Source of the DNA: Variovorax sp. UMC13
GTDB taxonomy: Bacteria > Pseudomonadota > Gammaproteobacteria > Burkholderiales > Burkholderiaceae_C
DNA: 64,000 nucleotides
Direction: 5' to 3'
NCBI RefSeq assembly: GCF_014170375.1
Contig: NZ_LZZW01000025.1
Coordinates: 62,001 to 126,000, forward strand
Positions 20,163 through 28,518 of this stretch are shown here, in pieces. Numbering within the stretch: position 1 is the first letter of the stretch; every line of letters begins with the position of its first letter. The notes beneath the pieces were generated by a model that was given only the letters and a program-made list of their open reading frames with translations, had not been told where the DNA came from and did not search any database. The position numbers and the translations under genes are program-made.

Positions 20163-21632
20163 ATGCGCCTTCTCGGCAAAGCGCTCACCTTCGACGACGT
20201 GTTGTTGGTGCCAGCGTTCTCCCAGGTCCTGCCCAAGGACACCTCCCTCGCCACCCGACTTTCCCGCAACATCACGCTGAACCTGCCCCTGGTTTCCGCG
20301 GCGATGGACACCGTGACCGAGGCCCGCCTGGCCATCGCGATCGCGCAGGAAGGCGGCATGGGCATCGTGCACAAGAACCTCACGGCGCAGCAGCAGGCGG
20401 CCGAAGTGGCGCGTGTGAAGCGCTACGAATCGGGCGTGCTGCGCGATCCGGTGGTGATCACGCCCACGCACTCGGTGCGCCAGGTGATGGCGCTGTCCGA
20501 CCAGCTCGGCATCTCCGGCTTCCCGGTGGTCGACGGCGGCAAGGTCGTCGGCATCGTGACCGGCCGCGACCTGCGCTTCGAGACCCGCTACGACGTGCCC
20601 GTCAGCGAAATCATGACGCAGCGCGACAAGCTCATCACGGTGCCCGACGGCACCACCTTGGCCGACGCCAAGGCGCTGCTCAACAAGTACAAGCTCGAGC
20701 GCCTGCTGGTCATCAACAGCGACTGGGAGCTCAAGGGCCTGATCACCGTCAAGGACATCACCAAGCAGACCACCTTCCCCAACGCCGCACGCGACGCCAA
20801 CGGCCGCCTGCGCGTGGGCGCGGCGGTGGGCGTGGGCGATGGCACCGAGGAGCGCGTCGAGGCGCTGGTCGCGGCCGGCGTCGACGCCATCGTGGTCGAC
20901 ACCGCGCACGGCCACAGCGCTGGCGTGATCGAGCGCGTGCGCTGGGTCAAGAAGAACTATCCGCAGGTCGACGTGATTGGCGGCAACATCGCCACCGGCG
21001 ACGCCGCGCGCGCGCTGGCCGACGTCGGCGCCGATGCGGTCAAGGTCGGCATCGGCCCCGGCTCCATCTGCACCACCCGCATCGTGGCCGGCGTGGGCGT
21101 GCCGCAGATCATGGCGGTCGACAGCGTGGCCACCGCGCTGCAGGGCACCGGCATCCCGCTGATCTCCGACGGCGGCGTGCGCTACTCGGGTGACATCGCC
21201 AAGGCCATCGCGGCCGGCGCCAGCACCGTCATGATGGGCAGCATGTTCGCGGGCACCGAAGAGGCACCGGGCGAGATCGTGCTGTACCAGGGCCGCAGCT
21301 ACAAGAGCTACCGCGGCATGGGCTCGATCGGCGCGATGCAGCAGGGCAGTGCCGACCGCTACTTCCAGGAATCGACCACCGGCAACCCCAACACCGACAA
21401 GCTGGTGCCCGAAGGCATCGAAGGCCGCGTGCCCTACAAGGGCTCGATCGTCTCGATCGTCTACCAGATGGCCGGCGGCGTGCGCGCCAGCATGGGCTAC
21501 TGCGGTTGCGCGACCATCGCCGACATGCAGAACAAGGCCGAGTTCGTCGAGATCACCACGGCGGGCATCCGTGAGAGCCACGTCCATGACGTGCAAATCA
21601 CGAAGGAAGCGCCGAACTACCGGGCGGAGTAA
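20163..21632 (+). CDS. guaB: Inosine-5'-monophosphate dehydrogenase
   Basis: 489 residues. It oxidises IMP to XMP with NAD+, the first step of GMP synthesis. The N-terminal barrel begins LLGKALTFDDVLLVPAFS; two CBS domains lie at about 95-205 (ITPTHSVRQVMAL, ITVPDGTTLADAK); the catalytic loop is GPGSICTTRIVAGVG with the active cysteine. MRLLGK at 20163 is the family start. guaA lies downstream, separated by a toxin-antitoxin pair. Confidence 0.97.
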   Translation: MRLLGKALTFDDVLLVPAFSQVLPKDTSLATRLSRNITLNLPLVSAAMDTVTEARLAIAIAQEGGMGIVHKNLTAQQQAAEVARVKRYESGVLRDPVVITPTHSVRQVMALSDQLGISGFPVVDGGKVVGIVTGRDLRFETRYDVPVSEIMTQRDKLITVPDGTTLADAKALLNKYKLERLLVINSDWELKGLITVKDITKQTTFPNAARDANGRLRVGAAVGVGDGTEERVEALVAAGVDAIVVDTAHGHSAGVIERVRWVKKNYPQVDVIGGNIATGDAARALADVGADAVKVGIGPGSICTTRIVAGVGVPQIMAVDSVATALQGTGIPLISDGGVRYSGDIAKAIAAGASTVMMGSMFAGTEEAPGEIVLYQGRSYKSYRGMGSIGAMQQGSADRYFQESTTGNPNTDKLVPEGIEGRVPYKGSIVSIVYQMAGGVRASMGYCGCATIADMQNKAEFVEITTAGIRESHVHDVQITKEAPNYRAE

Positions 21633-21638
21633 GCAACA

Positions 21639-21704
21639 TCTGGCCAGACTTTTGAGTTCTGGCCAGATTTGCTAGAATCCGGACCAGATTCCATTTTCTG
21701 GTCC
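21639..21704 (+). promoter_or_regulatory. Promoter/operator of the toxin-antitoxin pair
   Basis: Two copies of the perfect palindrome TCTGGCCAGA (21639-21648 and 21658-21667, 19 nt apart) flank and overlap a TTTTGA-N17-TAGAAT promoter (21650-21655, 21673-21678). A third dyad of the same half-site, GGACCAGA-N8-TCTGGTCC (21681-21704), covers the start of the transcript. This fits autorepression by the antitoxin complex. Confidence 0.7.
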
Positions 21705-21706
21705 TC

Positions 21707-21955
21707 ATGCAATCCATCGGCATCGCTGAAGCCAAGAACAACTTCTCGGCCCTGATCGATTCGGTCGAGAAGGGCGAGGAAGTTCGCATCACCCGTCACG
21801 GCAAGGAAGTCGTGCGCATGCTGCCGGTGCGCCGCAAACCGGTGATCACCGACGAGCAGATCCAGCGCGAGCTGGGCCAGATCGACGCGCTGCACGCCAC
21901 CATCCAGGCCGGTCCTTCAGCGCGCGCCCTGCGCGAGCAAGGGCGCCAGCCATGA
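21707..21955 (+). CDS. Phd/YefM-type antitoxin
   Basis: 82 residues. The N-terminal Phd/YefM fold is clear (IGIAEAKNNFSALIDSVEKG followed by EEVRITRHGKEVVRMLPV), the DNA-binding part of these antitoxins. The C-terminal tail, which would wrap the toxin, is helical and variable. It neutralises the PIN toxin encoded next, whose ATG overlaps its stop. It probably binds the repeated TCTGG/CCAGA half-sites upstream. Confidence 0.9.
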   Translation: MQSIGIAEAKNNFSALIDSVEKGEEVRITRHGKEVVRMLPVRRKPVITDEQIQRELGQIDALHATIQAGPSARALREQGRQP

Positions 21956-22386
21956 CCGCCTTCGTCATGGACGCCTCGGTCACCGCCGCCTGGCTCTTGC
22001 CCGAGCACGCCACCGAACACACCCGCAGGCTCTACGCCGCCATCCGCCGCGACGAGGTCGAGCCGCAGGCGCCCAATGCCTGGCAATGGGAGTGCGCCAA
22101 CATCATTGCCAACGGTGTGCGCAGCGGCCGCATTCCCACCGCCGCGGTCGAAGGCCTGTGGAGCGTGCTCGACGCGATCCGCCACCGGGTCGAACTGCAC
22201 GAGCTCGCGCCCGCGCAACACAAGGCCGTGCTGGCCGTGGCCATCGATGCCGGCGTGTCGCAGTACGACGCGGGCTATCTGTGGCTCGCCAAATCGCTCA
22301 ATCTTCCGCTCGCCACCTTCGACGAGCACCTCCTCCAGGCCGCGCCCAAGGCGGGCGTGAAGCTGTTCGACATTTCAACGCTCTGA
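21952..22386 (+). CDS. PIN-domain ribonuclease toxin (VapC family)
   Basis: 144 residues. The four acidic PIN residues are present at D7 (FVMDASV), E47 (WQWECAN), D106 (SQYDAGYLWLA) and D124 (ATFDEHLL), so the nuclease should be active. VapC-type toxins cleave tRNA or rRNA when not bound by antitoxin. Its ATG overlaps the antitoxin stop (ATGA), and guaA begins 10 nt later, so a transcript could continue into guaA. Confidence 0.9.
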   Translation: MTAFVMDASVTAAWLLPEHATEHTRRLYAAIRRDEVEPQAPNAWQWECANIIANGVRSGRIPTAAVEGLWSVLDAIRHRVELHELAPAQHKAVLAVAIDAGVSQYDAGYLWLAKSLNLPLATFDEHLLQAAPKAGVKLFDISTL

Positions 22387-22396
22387 GTCCAACGCC

Positions 22397-24013
22397 ATGC
22401 AACACGACAAGATCCTCATCCTCGATTTCGGCTCGCAGGTCACGCAACTGATCGCGCGCCGCGTGCGCGACGCCCATGTGCTGAGCGAAGTGCACCCCTG
22501 CGACGTGAGCGACCAATGGGTGCGCGACTACGCCGCCGATGGCCACCTCAAGGGCGTGATCCTCTCCGGCAGCCACGCCAGCGTGTACGAAGACACCACC
22601 GACAAGTGCCCGCAGGCTGTGTTCGACCTGGGCGTGCCCGTGCTGGGCATCTGCTACGGCATGCAGACCATGGCGCACCAGCTGGGCGGCAAGGTCGAGA
22701 GCGGCCACAAGCGCGAGTTCGGCTTCGCGGCCGTGCGCGCCCATGGCCACACCGCGCTGCTCAAGGACATCGCCGACCGCACCACGGCCGAAGGCCACGG
22801 CATGCTCGACGTCTGGATGAGCCACGGCGACAAGGTCACCGAACTGCCGCCGGGCTTCAAGCTCATGGCCAGCACCGACAGCTGCCCGATCGCCGGCATG
22901 GCCGACGAGGCGCGCCGTTACTACGGCGTGCAGTTCCACCCCGAAGTCACGCACACCGTGCAGGGCCAGGCGCTGCTCAACCGCTTCGTGCTCGACATCT
23001 GCCAGGCCAAGCCCGACTGGGTCATGCGCGACCACATCGCCGAAGCCGTCGCGAAGATCCGCGAGCAGGTGGGTGACGAAGAGGTCATCCTGGGCCTGTC
23101 GGGCGGCGTCGATTCGAGCGTGGCCGCCGCGCTGATCCACCGCGCCATCGGCGACCAGCTGACCTGCGTCTTCGTCGACCACGGCCTGCTGCGCCTCAAC
23201 GAGGGCGACATGGTGATGGAGATGTTCGAAGGCAAGCTGCACGCGAAGGTGATCCGCGTCGACGCCAGCGACCTGTTCCTGGGCAAGCTGGCCGGCGTGA
23301 GCGACCCCGAAGCCAAGCGCAAGATCATCGGCGGCGAGTTCGTCACCGTGTTCAAGCAGGAAGCGGCCAAGCTCAAGGCCGGTGATGGAGGCCACAAGGG
23401 CGCGACCTTCCTGGCGCAGGGCACGATCTACCCCGACGTGATCGAGTCGGGCGGTGCCAAGAGCAAGAAGGCCGTCACCATCAAGAGCCACCACAACGTG
23501 GGCGGCCTGCCCGAGCAGCTCGGCCTCAAGCTGCTCGAGCCGCTGCGCGACCTGTTCAAGGACGAGGTGCGTGAACTGGGCGTGGCGCTCGGCCTGCCGC
23601 CCGAGATGGTCTACCGCCACCCGTTCCCCGGCCCGGGCCTGGGCGTGCGCATCCTGGGCGAAGTGAAGAAGGAATACGCCGACCTGCTGCGCCGTGCCGA
23701 CGCCATCTTCATCGAGGAGCTGCGCAACTTCAAGGATGAGAACGGCAAGACCTGGTACGAGCTCACGAGCCAGGCCTTCACCGTGTTCCTGCCGGTCAAG
23801 AGCGTGGGCGTGATGGGCGACGGCCGCACCTACGACTACGTGGTGGCGCTGCGCGCCGTGCAGACCAGCGACTTCATGACGGCCGACTGGGCCGAGCTGC
23901 CGTACGCGCTGCTCAAGAAGGTGTCGGGGCGGATCATCAACGAGGTGCGTGGGATCAACCGCGTGACTTACGACGTGTCGAGCAAGCCGCCGGCGACGAT
24001 TGAGTGGGAGTGA
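22397..24013 (+). CDS. guaA: GMP synthase (glutamine-hydrolysing)
   Basis: 538 residues. The N-terminal class I glutamine amidotransferase has nucleophile C86 in LGICYGMQ and the H/E pair in QFHPEVTHT. The ATP pyrophosphatase domain carries the P-loop LGLSGGVDSS, and the C-terminal dimerisation domain ends PATIEWE, the invariant GuaA terminus. It converts XMP to GMP. The 3' end of guaA is a known insertion site for genomic islands, and the sequence just downstream is disordered. Confidence 0.97.
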   Translation: MQHDKILILDFGSQVTQLIARRVRDAHVLSEVHPCDVSDQWVRDYAADGHLKGVILSGSHASVYEDTTDKCPQAVFDLGVPVLGICYGMQTMAHQLGGKVESGHKREFGFAAVRAHGHTALLKDIADRTTAEGHGMLDVWMSHGDKVTELPPGFKLMASTDSCPIAGMADEARRYYGVQFHPEVTHTVQGQALLNRFVLDICQAKPDWVMRDHIAEAVAKIREQVGDEEVILGLSGGVDSSVAAALIHRAIGDQLTCVFVDHGLLRLNEGDMVMEMFEGKLHAKVIRVDASDLFLGKLAGVSDPEAKRKIIGGEFVTVFKQEAAKLKAGDGGHKGATFLAQGTIYPDVIESGGAKSKKAVTIKSHHNVGGLPEQLGLKLLEPLRDLFKDEVRELGVALGLPPEMVYRHPFPGPGLGVRILGEVKKEYADLLRRADAIFIEELRNFKDENGKTWYELTSQAFTVFLPVKSVGVMGDGRTYDYVVALRAVQTSDFMTADWAELPYALLKKVSGRIINEVRGINRVTYDVSSKPPATIEWE

Positions 24014-24427
24014 GGGGTACCACAGCGTTTTTGAGCGAAGCGGGGCGTAGTCGAAGCGGGAACACAATCTGCATTCCGAGCCTTTAGGTCATGCCAGCGC
24101 ACTTTCATCCACTCGTGGCGATTGGTATCAAGAGATTCACAGATGTCTCCGGCGTTGCCACTACCGCAGCGGCCCGCGAGGCGCAGATGCTGCCAGTGCC
24201 ACGGCCGATGCGCTCCGCCATCGTCCGAAGCGGTTGCGGACGCGAAGTGCGCGTCATCTGTCACAGTCGTGGGGTTCGATGAAAGCGAACTCCGATAACG
24301 ATGACCGATACCGTCCGCGACATTTTGCTGGCCTCGGTGGAGCTGCCCACGCGTTGCAGCGATTTAAGCGCGAGCGGGTTGGGCTGTTGGTTTTTGCGCG
24401 GATTGCTGCCAGCGGAGAAGTCGTGGA
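24014..24427. other. Non-coding junction downstream of guaA
   Basis: A 414-nt stretch with no convincing gene. Short open frames on both strands have no recognisable motifs and mixed codon use. It separates the conserved guaA from the first decayed gene fragment (hemN) and may hold the scar of an old insertion. No integrase, direct repeat of the guaA end, or tRNA was found. Confidence 0.5.
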
Positions 24428-24742
24428 ATGGGTCGCCGGACCGTGGTGCGCGGTCTGGCGCTCTCGCGTGATGACCTGCTGCGCCGCACGGTGGTCATGG
24501 CGCTCATGTGCCGTGGTCACATCGAGTTCGACGCGATCGGCGAGGCCTACGCGATCGATTTCCGCCGCTACTTCGCGACCCAGTTCGCAGCCCTTGGGTC
24601 GCCGGTCGCACAGGGGCTCGTGCGCTTGAGCGACCACGACCTAGCGGTTACAGAGCAAGGCTGTTTCCTAGTGCGCGCTGTCGCCATGGTCTTCGACCAC
24701 TACTGCAGCGCGAACCGCGCGCGCTTTTCGCGGGTGGTCTGA
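24428..24742 (+). pseudogene. hemN: 3' fragment of hemN (oxygen-independent coproporphyrinogen III oxidase)
   Basis: The 104 encoded residues match only the C-terminal end of HemN: VVRGLALSRDDLLRRTVVMALMC, then YAIDFRRYFATQF and the terminal VFDHYCSANRARFSRVV. The radical-SAM domain with its CxxxCxxC cluster is absent, so the enzyme cannot work. The lost 5' part should have come before about 24440, but the sequence there is unrelated. HemN normally serves haem synthesis without oxygen and often sits near fnr and cbb3 oxidase genes. Confidence 0.75.
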
Positions 24743-24744
24743 GC

Positions 24745-25440
24745 ATGCAGTTCGCGCTGGCCGGCCCGCCTTGCTGATGGGCCTTGCCGGCGGTCCGCAT
24801 TGCGTGGCGATGTGAGGTGCGACGTTGGCGGCGGTAATTCGGATCATGCCGCTTGCACCCGCCGGGCATGGCACCACCGCGGCGGTCGCGATCCTGGCCG
24901 CATTCCATCTCGGCCGCATCGCCAGCTATGCGATAGCGGGCGCTGTCGCCGCCGCGGGCGTCGACGGCCTGGTGCAGACCAACACCCCCGTGGCTGCGCT
25001 ACGGCTGTTCTGGGTGCTGCTACACGTCTTCGTGTTCGCCTGGGCGCGATATTCACCGTCACGGGGCGGCAGCCGCTCTGGGCGCAGCGCGTCGGCCGTG
25101 GCCTCGAAGCGCGTCTTCGCCTGATGGCCGGCCGCACACGGCAGGGTGCGCTGGCCACCGGCATGTTGTGGGTTGCGCTGCCCTGTGGATTGCTTTATTC
25201 GGCGCTGAAGATGGCCAGCATCGGCAATGGGCCGCTTCAGGGCACGATGCTGCGGACGCTGTTTACGCTCGGCAACGGCGTTTCCCTGTTGCTCGGCCCG
25301 CGGCTCTGGCAGCGGTTTCGCCGCGCCGGCGGCGTGCATCAGGCGTGGGGCGCCCGGCTGGCCGGCCTGTTGCTGGCGGGCGTTGCGGCGCACGCGGTGG
25401 GTTGGATCTCATTCACCAGTTCGCTGCCTGGTGCCGATGA
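24745..25440 (+). pseudogene. Broken TauE/SafE-like membrane protein gene
   Basis: The pieces of a ~230-residue membrane protein are spread over three frames. An N-terminal LLMGLAGGPHCVAM is followed by a stop where the family has Cys (TGA for TGC, near 24812). Then comes AILAAFHLGRIASYAIAGAV in one frame, VTGRQPLWAQRVGRGLEARL and MLWVALPCGLLYSALKMAS in another, and a third frame at the end. At least two frameshifts (near 24760 and 25045) and one nonsense change. Intact relatives sit beside hemN and cbb3 oxidase genes. Confidence 0.7.
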
Positions 25441-25471
25441 GCCAGCCGGCGATCCCGGCGAGTTTCAAGCG

Positions 25472-25732
25472 TCACGGCTGCGGCAATGAAAGCGGGGAAG
25501 CCTTTTCGCCGGGTGCGCCCATTCTCAGGGACTTCCATCCCGCGGGGAGGATCTCGAGGACGGTGGCCGCATCCTGGCGCAGGCAGTCATCGCAGTCAAA
25601 GTGGGCAGGGGGGATCAGCACCCTGATGTGGCCGGCGGCTTCGAGCACGCGCAGCCTGTCGATCACCTTGGGGTCGGCCTCGATCAGGGGCAACTCCGAT
25701 GTGGCAAGCCTTCCGAGAAGTTCCATGTCCAT
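25472..25732 (-). CDS. Small hypothetical protein with a CxxC motif
   Basis: 86 residues. Residues in order: ELLGRLATSELPLIEADPKVI, a predicted helix, then PPAHFDCDDCLRQDAATVLEILPAGW. The paired cysteines (DCDDC) could bind a metal or act in redox. I do not recognise the family. The start is ATG 25732 or 25726. It is intact and of normal codon use despite lying between pseudogenes. Confidence 0.45.
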   Translation of the reverse strand: MDMELLGRLATSELPLIEADPKVIDRLRVLEAAGHIRVLIPPAHFDCDDCLRQDAATVLEILPAGWKSLRMGAPGEKASPLSLPQP

Positions 25733-25752
25733 CGGGCGGTCTCCTGCGTGCC

Positions 25753-25857
25753 TCAGTCCAGGGTGACCCACATGACCCAAAGTCGCAATAAGAGCCACAG
25801 AACCGCAGCGCCCAGCGTCACGCAGAGCACGAAGATTAACAATGGGTAGCCCGACAT
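25753..25857 (-). CDS. Very short membrane peptide
   Basis: 34 residues, almost all hydrophobic (SGYPLLIFVLCVTLGAAVLW then LLLRLWVMW), forming one membrane span. An AAGG lies about 10 nt before the ATG. It sits between two small minus-strand genes and could be co-transcribed from the DUF2892 gene's promoter. Such peptides often modulate membrane complexes, but no function can be assigned and it could be chance. Confidence 0.35.
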   Translation of the reverse strand: MSGYPLLIFVLCVTLGAAVLWLLLRLWVMWVTLD

Positions 25858-25897
25858 CGCATGCCTTGCGTGGTGGCCATGCAGACACATCCGGAAC

Positions 25898-26101
25898 TCA
25901 GTTCCCGCGGCGCGGACAGGTGCTGACGCCGAACAGGGAGTAGGCCGGGCAACTGCCGACCACGCCCGTCAGCAGCGGTACCACGCCGAGGTAGCCCCAG
26001 TAACCGATGGTTCCTGCGGCCGCCAGCGCGACAAGCAGCAGGCCTGCGCCGACGCGCAGCGCTCGGTCAAGGACTCCGACATTGTTCGAGAGGAAGGACA
26101 T
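25898..26101 (-). CDS. DUF2892 inner-membrane protein
   Basis: 67 residues. The opening MSFLSNNVGVLDRALRVGAG is typical of DUF2892/YgaP-type membrane proteins, followed by two hydrophobic segments and the conserved GSCPAYSLFGVSTCP near the C-terminus, with two cysteines. Function is unknown; relatives are often linked to rhodanese or sulfur genes. ATG 26101 is chosen because the upstream frame is pseudogene sequence. An FNR-type box lies 58 nt upstream with CAAGAT at the -10 position. Confidence 0.8.
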   Translation of the reverse strand: MSFLSNNVGVLDRALRVGAGLLLVALAAAGTIGYWGYLGVVPLLTGVVGSCPAYSLFGVSTCPRRGN

Positions 26102-26158
26102 GGGGCGTTCTCCATGGGATGGGAAGAAGAATCTTGCGCGCAACCCCCTCGCCCGATG

Positions 26159-26172
26159 TTGAGAAGGATCAA
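26159..26172 (-). promoter_or_regulatory. FNR/Dnr-type box upstream of the DUF2892 gene
   Basis: TTGAG-AAGG-ATCAA. An activator here would start transcription near 26124, with CAAGAT at 26131-26136 as -10 and a 23-nt leader. It overlaps the 3' edge of the ATPase pseudogene. Confidence 0.55.
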
Positions 26173-27543
26173 GCCGCGGCCTCTTCGGCCAGTTGCGCCG
26201 CACGCTGCCTGCCAGGCGGGCATAGAAGAACCGCTTCGCTATCTCGGCCAGCGCCAGATAGCCCGCCAGCATGCCGGCCAGCCACGCGAAGAAGAGTGCG
26301 GGCGGCGGCCCGATTTCGAAATAACGACGGAGCGGCGTAGCGACAGCAGCAGGGCGGTCGCCAGCACTGCCAGCGAGGCCGCCGTGAGCGCGGCGCCGGG
26401 CCGGTTGGCCCAGGGCCTTGCGCGCGTGCGGATCACGAAGATCATTAGCACCTGCGTGGCCAGCGACTCGATGAACCACGCCGTGCGAAACAACGTTGCA
26501 TCGGCGTGCAGCACCTAGAGCAGCCGCCAGACGGTCAGCGCATCGAAGGGCCGAGCTGAGGGCGCCGAACAGCCACATGTAGCGGCGGATGAACTTCAGC
26601 TCGAGCGCGCGCGGCCGGCGCAGGTCGCTGTTGTCTACCCGGCCCAGCGGAATGGCCGTCTGCGACAGGTCGTAGAGCACGTTGTTGAGCAGGATCAGCG
26701 CCGGCGCGTCGTTGATATCGTCGCCCGTGTAGCCCACCACGTGGCCGCGTGAGCGCAGCGCCAGAACGATGCGGTTCTTCTGCGCCGGATCGACGCGGCA
26801 GTAGAGCGTGGTGCGGCCAACGCGTGCGCGCAGCGCAGTGTCGTCCATCGCCGCGATCTCGTGGCCGGTCCGCACGCCCGCCACGGGAATGCGCAGCAGC
26901 GTGCACAGGTGTTGGGCCACGAGTTCGCTGTCCCCGCTCACGATCCTCACGCTCACGCCCCTCCTGGCGAGCGCGGCCAGGGCCTCGCCGGCGCCGGCCT
27001 TCGGCGGATCGATGAAGGCATAGGCCGCGAAGACCAGCGCGTTCCCGTCGCGTACGTCGGCGTGGGATGGTCCGCGGGCACGTCGCGCCAGGCCACCCCC
27101 AGCACCCGCAGTCCCTGGCGTTCGAGCGCGTGGCAGCGGTCGCGCAGCAGGGCCATGGCGTCGGCGTCCAGCACCGCAACCGATGTCGCTATCGTCCCGC
27201 TGGAAGCGGTCGCACAGCGCGAGCATGTCGTCCGGCGCACCCTTCACCACCAGCCAGCGCGCATCGCCCCCGGTCCAGCAGCGCCGACGCACCGCCGCTC
27301 GAAGTCGAAGGGCACGTCGTCGATCTTCGTCCAGGCGCCGGTGTCCATCGCATGCGCGAGCACTGCCTCGTCCAGCGGGCTCCTCAGGCCGCTCTCGGAG
27401 CGGCTGTTGAGGTGGGACAGCATCAGCACCCGCGGGCTGTCGCGGCCGTCCGCATCGGCGCACTGCGCCAGGCGGAGCCTCGGTGAGGGTACCGGTCTTG
27501 TCGGTACACAGCACGTCCATCGCGCCCAGGTTCTTGGGCTAGG
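26169..27543 (-). pseudogene. Decayed magnesium-type P-type ATPase
   Basis: Remnants of an MgtA/MgtB-like P3 ATPase. The phosphorylation motif VLCTDKTGTLTE lies at the 5' edge (near 27500), so the whole N-terminal half is missing. The hinge motif reads TGDDINDAPAL (G changed to D) and is joined directly to NNVLYDLSQTAIP, which implies an internal deletion of about 70 codons. Further pieces (FRTAWFIESLATQVLMIFVI; ALFFAWLAGMLAGYLAL) lie in shifted frames. Clearly non-functional. Confidence 0.8.
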
Positions 27544-27608
27544 CATGCGTGCGCGGACCAGCCTTGCGCCCGCTCAAGCTTTGGGCCGCGGGTTCGGGAT
27601 CGCGTCAG

Positions 27609-27622
27609 TTGACGCAGCGCAA
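27609..27622 (+). promoter_or_regulatory. FNR/Dnr-type box upstream of a usp gene
   Basis: TTGAC-GCAG-CGCAA. TAAGGT at 27645-27650 is a -10 at the expected spacing, giving a start near 27657 and a 29-nt leader. Confidence 0.6.
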
Positions 27623-27685
27623 GGCTGTGCGGGATGGCCAGACCTAAGGTCGGCGCGTCACATCCATCCGTACCGAGGAGCCCTC

Positions 27686-28510
27686 ATGCAAACCCCGAAG
27701 TCCATCCTGCTTCACCTCGACAGCACGGCCCGTACCGGAGAGCGCATCCAACTGGCCTGCCAACTTGCCGAGACTTTCGATGCTGAGATCACCGGCCTGC
27801 CGTGCACGTTGTCGGCGCTGATGCTCTATCCGTTTTCCGTCGAGGCGGCGGCCGAAGTCGTCGCGATCATGCAGCGACTCGACAAGGCCGCCCGCGACAG
27901 GATGCACGCCGCATTCGTCGCCCACAGCGCGGGCTCGCCGCGCATGCACTGGGCTGAGCCGGAGCCCGACGGGCATTGGGGCTTCGCGCGGCGCGCGCTC
28001 TATGCCGACCTGATGGTTCTCGGCCAGCGCGACCGGAGCGACCCGCTGGACAGCGAGCTTCCCGGCGACTTCCTACCCAACGTGCTGGTGGACAGCGCCC
28101 GGCCCGCGTTGGTCCTGCCCTATGCCGGGCCGCTCGGCTCCGTCGGCCGCAACGTGCTGGTGGCGTGGAAGGAGACGCGCGAGTCCGCCCGCGCCGTGAC
28201 CGCCGCACTGCCGTGGCTGCGCAAGGCGGCCGAGGTGCATGCCGTGGCCTATGGCGAGGATGCGGAGGCTTCGCTCAAGTGCCTACAGGGCTACCTGCGC
28301 GTGCAGGGCGTCCATGCCGTCAAGCTGCACCCCGGCGGCAACAGGGACGAAGACGTCGGCAACAAGCTGCTCTCGTTCGCGGCCGACGTCGGCGCCGATC
28401 TGCTGGTGATGGGCTGCTATGGCCACAGCCGGGCGCGCGAGTGGGTGCTGGGCGGTGCCACGCTGTCGGTGTTGCAGTCGATGACGCTGCCCGTGTTGAT
28501 GTCGCACTGA
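27686..28510 (+). CDS. Universal stress protein, double-domain
   Basis: 274 residues with two UspA-like halves. The first begins PKSILLHLDSTARTGERIQL; the second has the ATP-binding-type motif GADLLVMGCYGHSRAREWVLGG followed by LPVLMSH. Double Usp proteins of this type are common in FNR/ANR regulons. ATG 27686 has a GAGGAG ribosome-binding site; the frame is open far upstream through pseudogene sequence, which is not used. It forms a unit with the metallo-hydrolase 9 nt downstream and has an FNR-type box upstream. Confidence 0.9.
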   Translation: MQTPKSILLHLDSTARTGERIQLACQLAETFDAEITGLPCTLSALMLYPFSVEAAAEVVAIMQRLDKAARDRMHAAFVAHSAGSPRMHWAEPEPDGHWGFARRALYADLMVLGQRDRSDPLDSELPGDFLPNVLVDSARPALVLPYAGPLGSVGRNVLVAWKETRESARAVTAALPWLRKAAEVHAVAYGEDAEASLKCLQGYLRVQGVHAVKLHPGGNRDEDVGNKLLSFAADVGADLLVMGCYGHSRAREWVLGGATLSVLQSMTLPVLMSH

Positions 28511-28518
28511 GACCCGTC

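Noticed and set aside
23968..24264. Minus-strand frame across the guaA 3' end
   Set aside because: No motifs; overlaps guaA and has a shadow-type composition.
26861..27685. N-terminal extension of the universal stress protein at 27686
   Set aside because: The upstream part of the frame is antisense pseudogene sequence; the family start and ribosome-binding site are at 27686.
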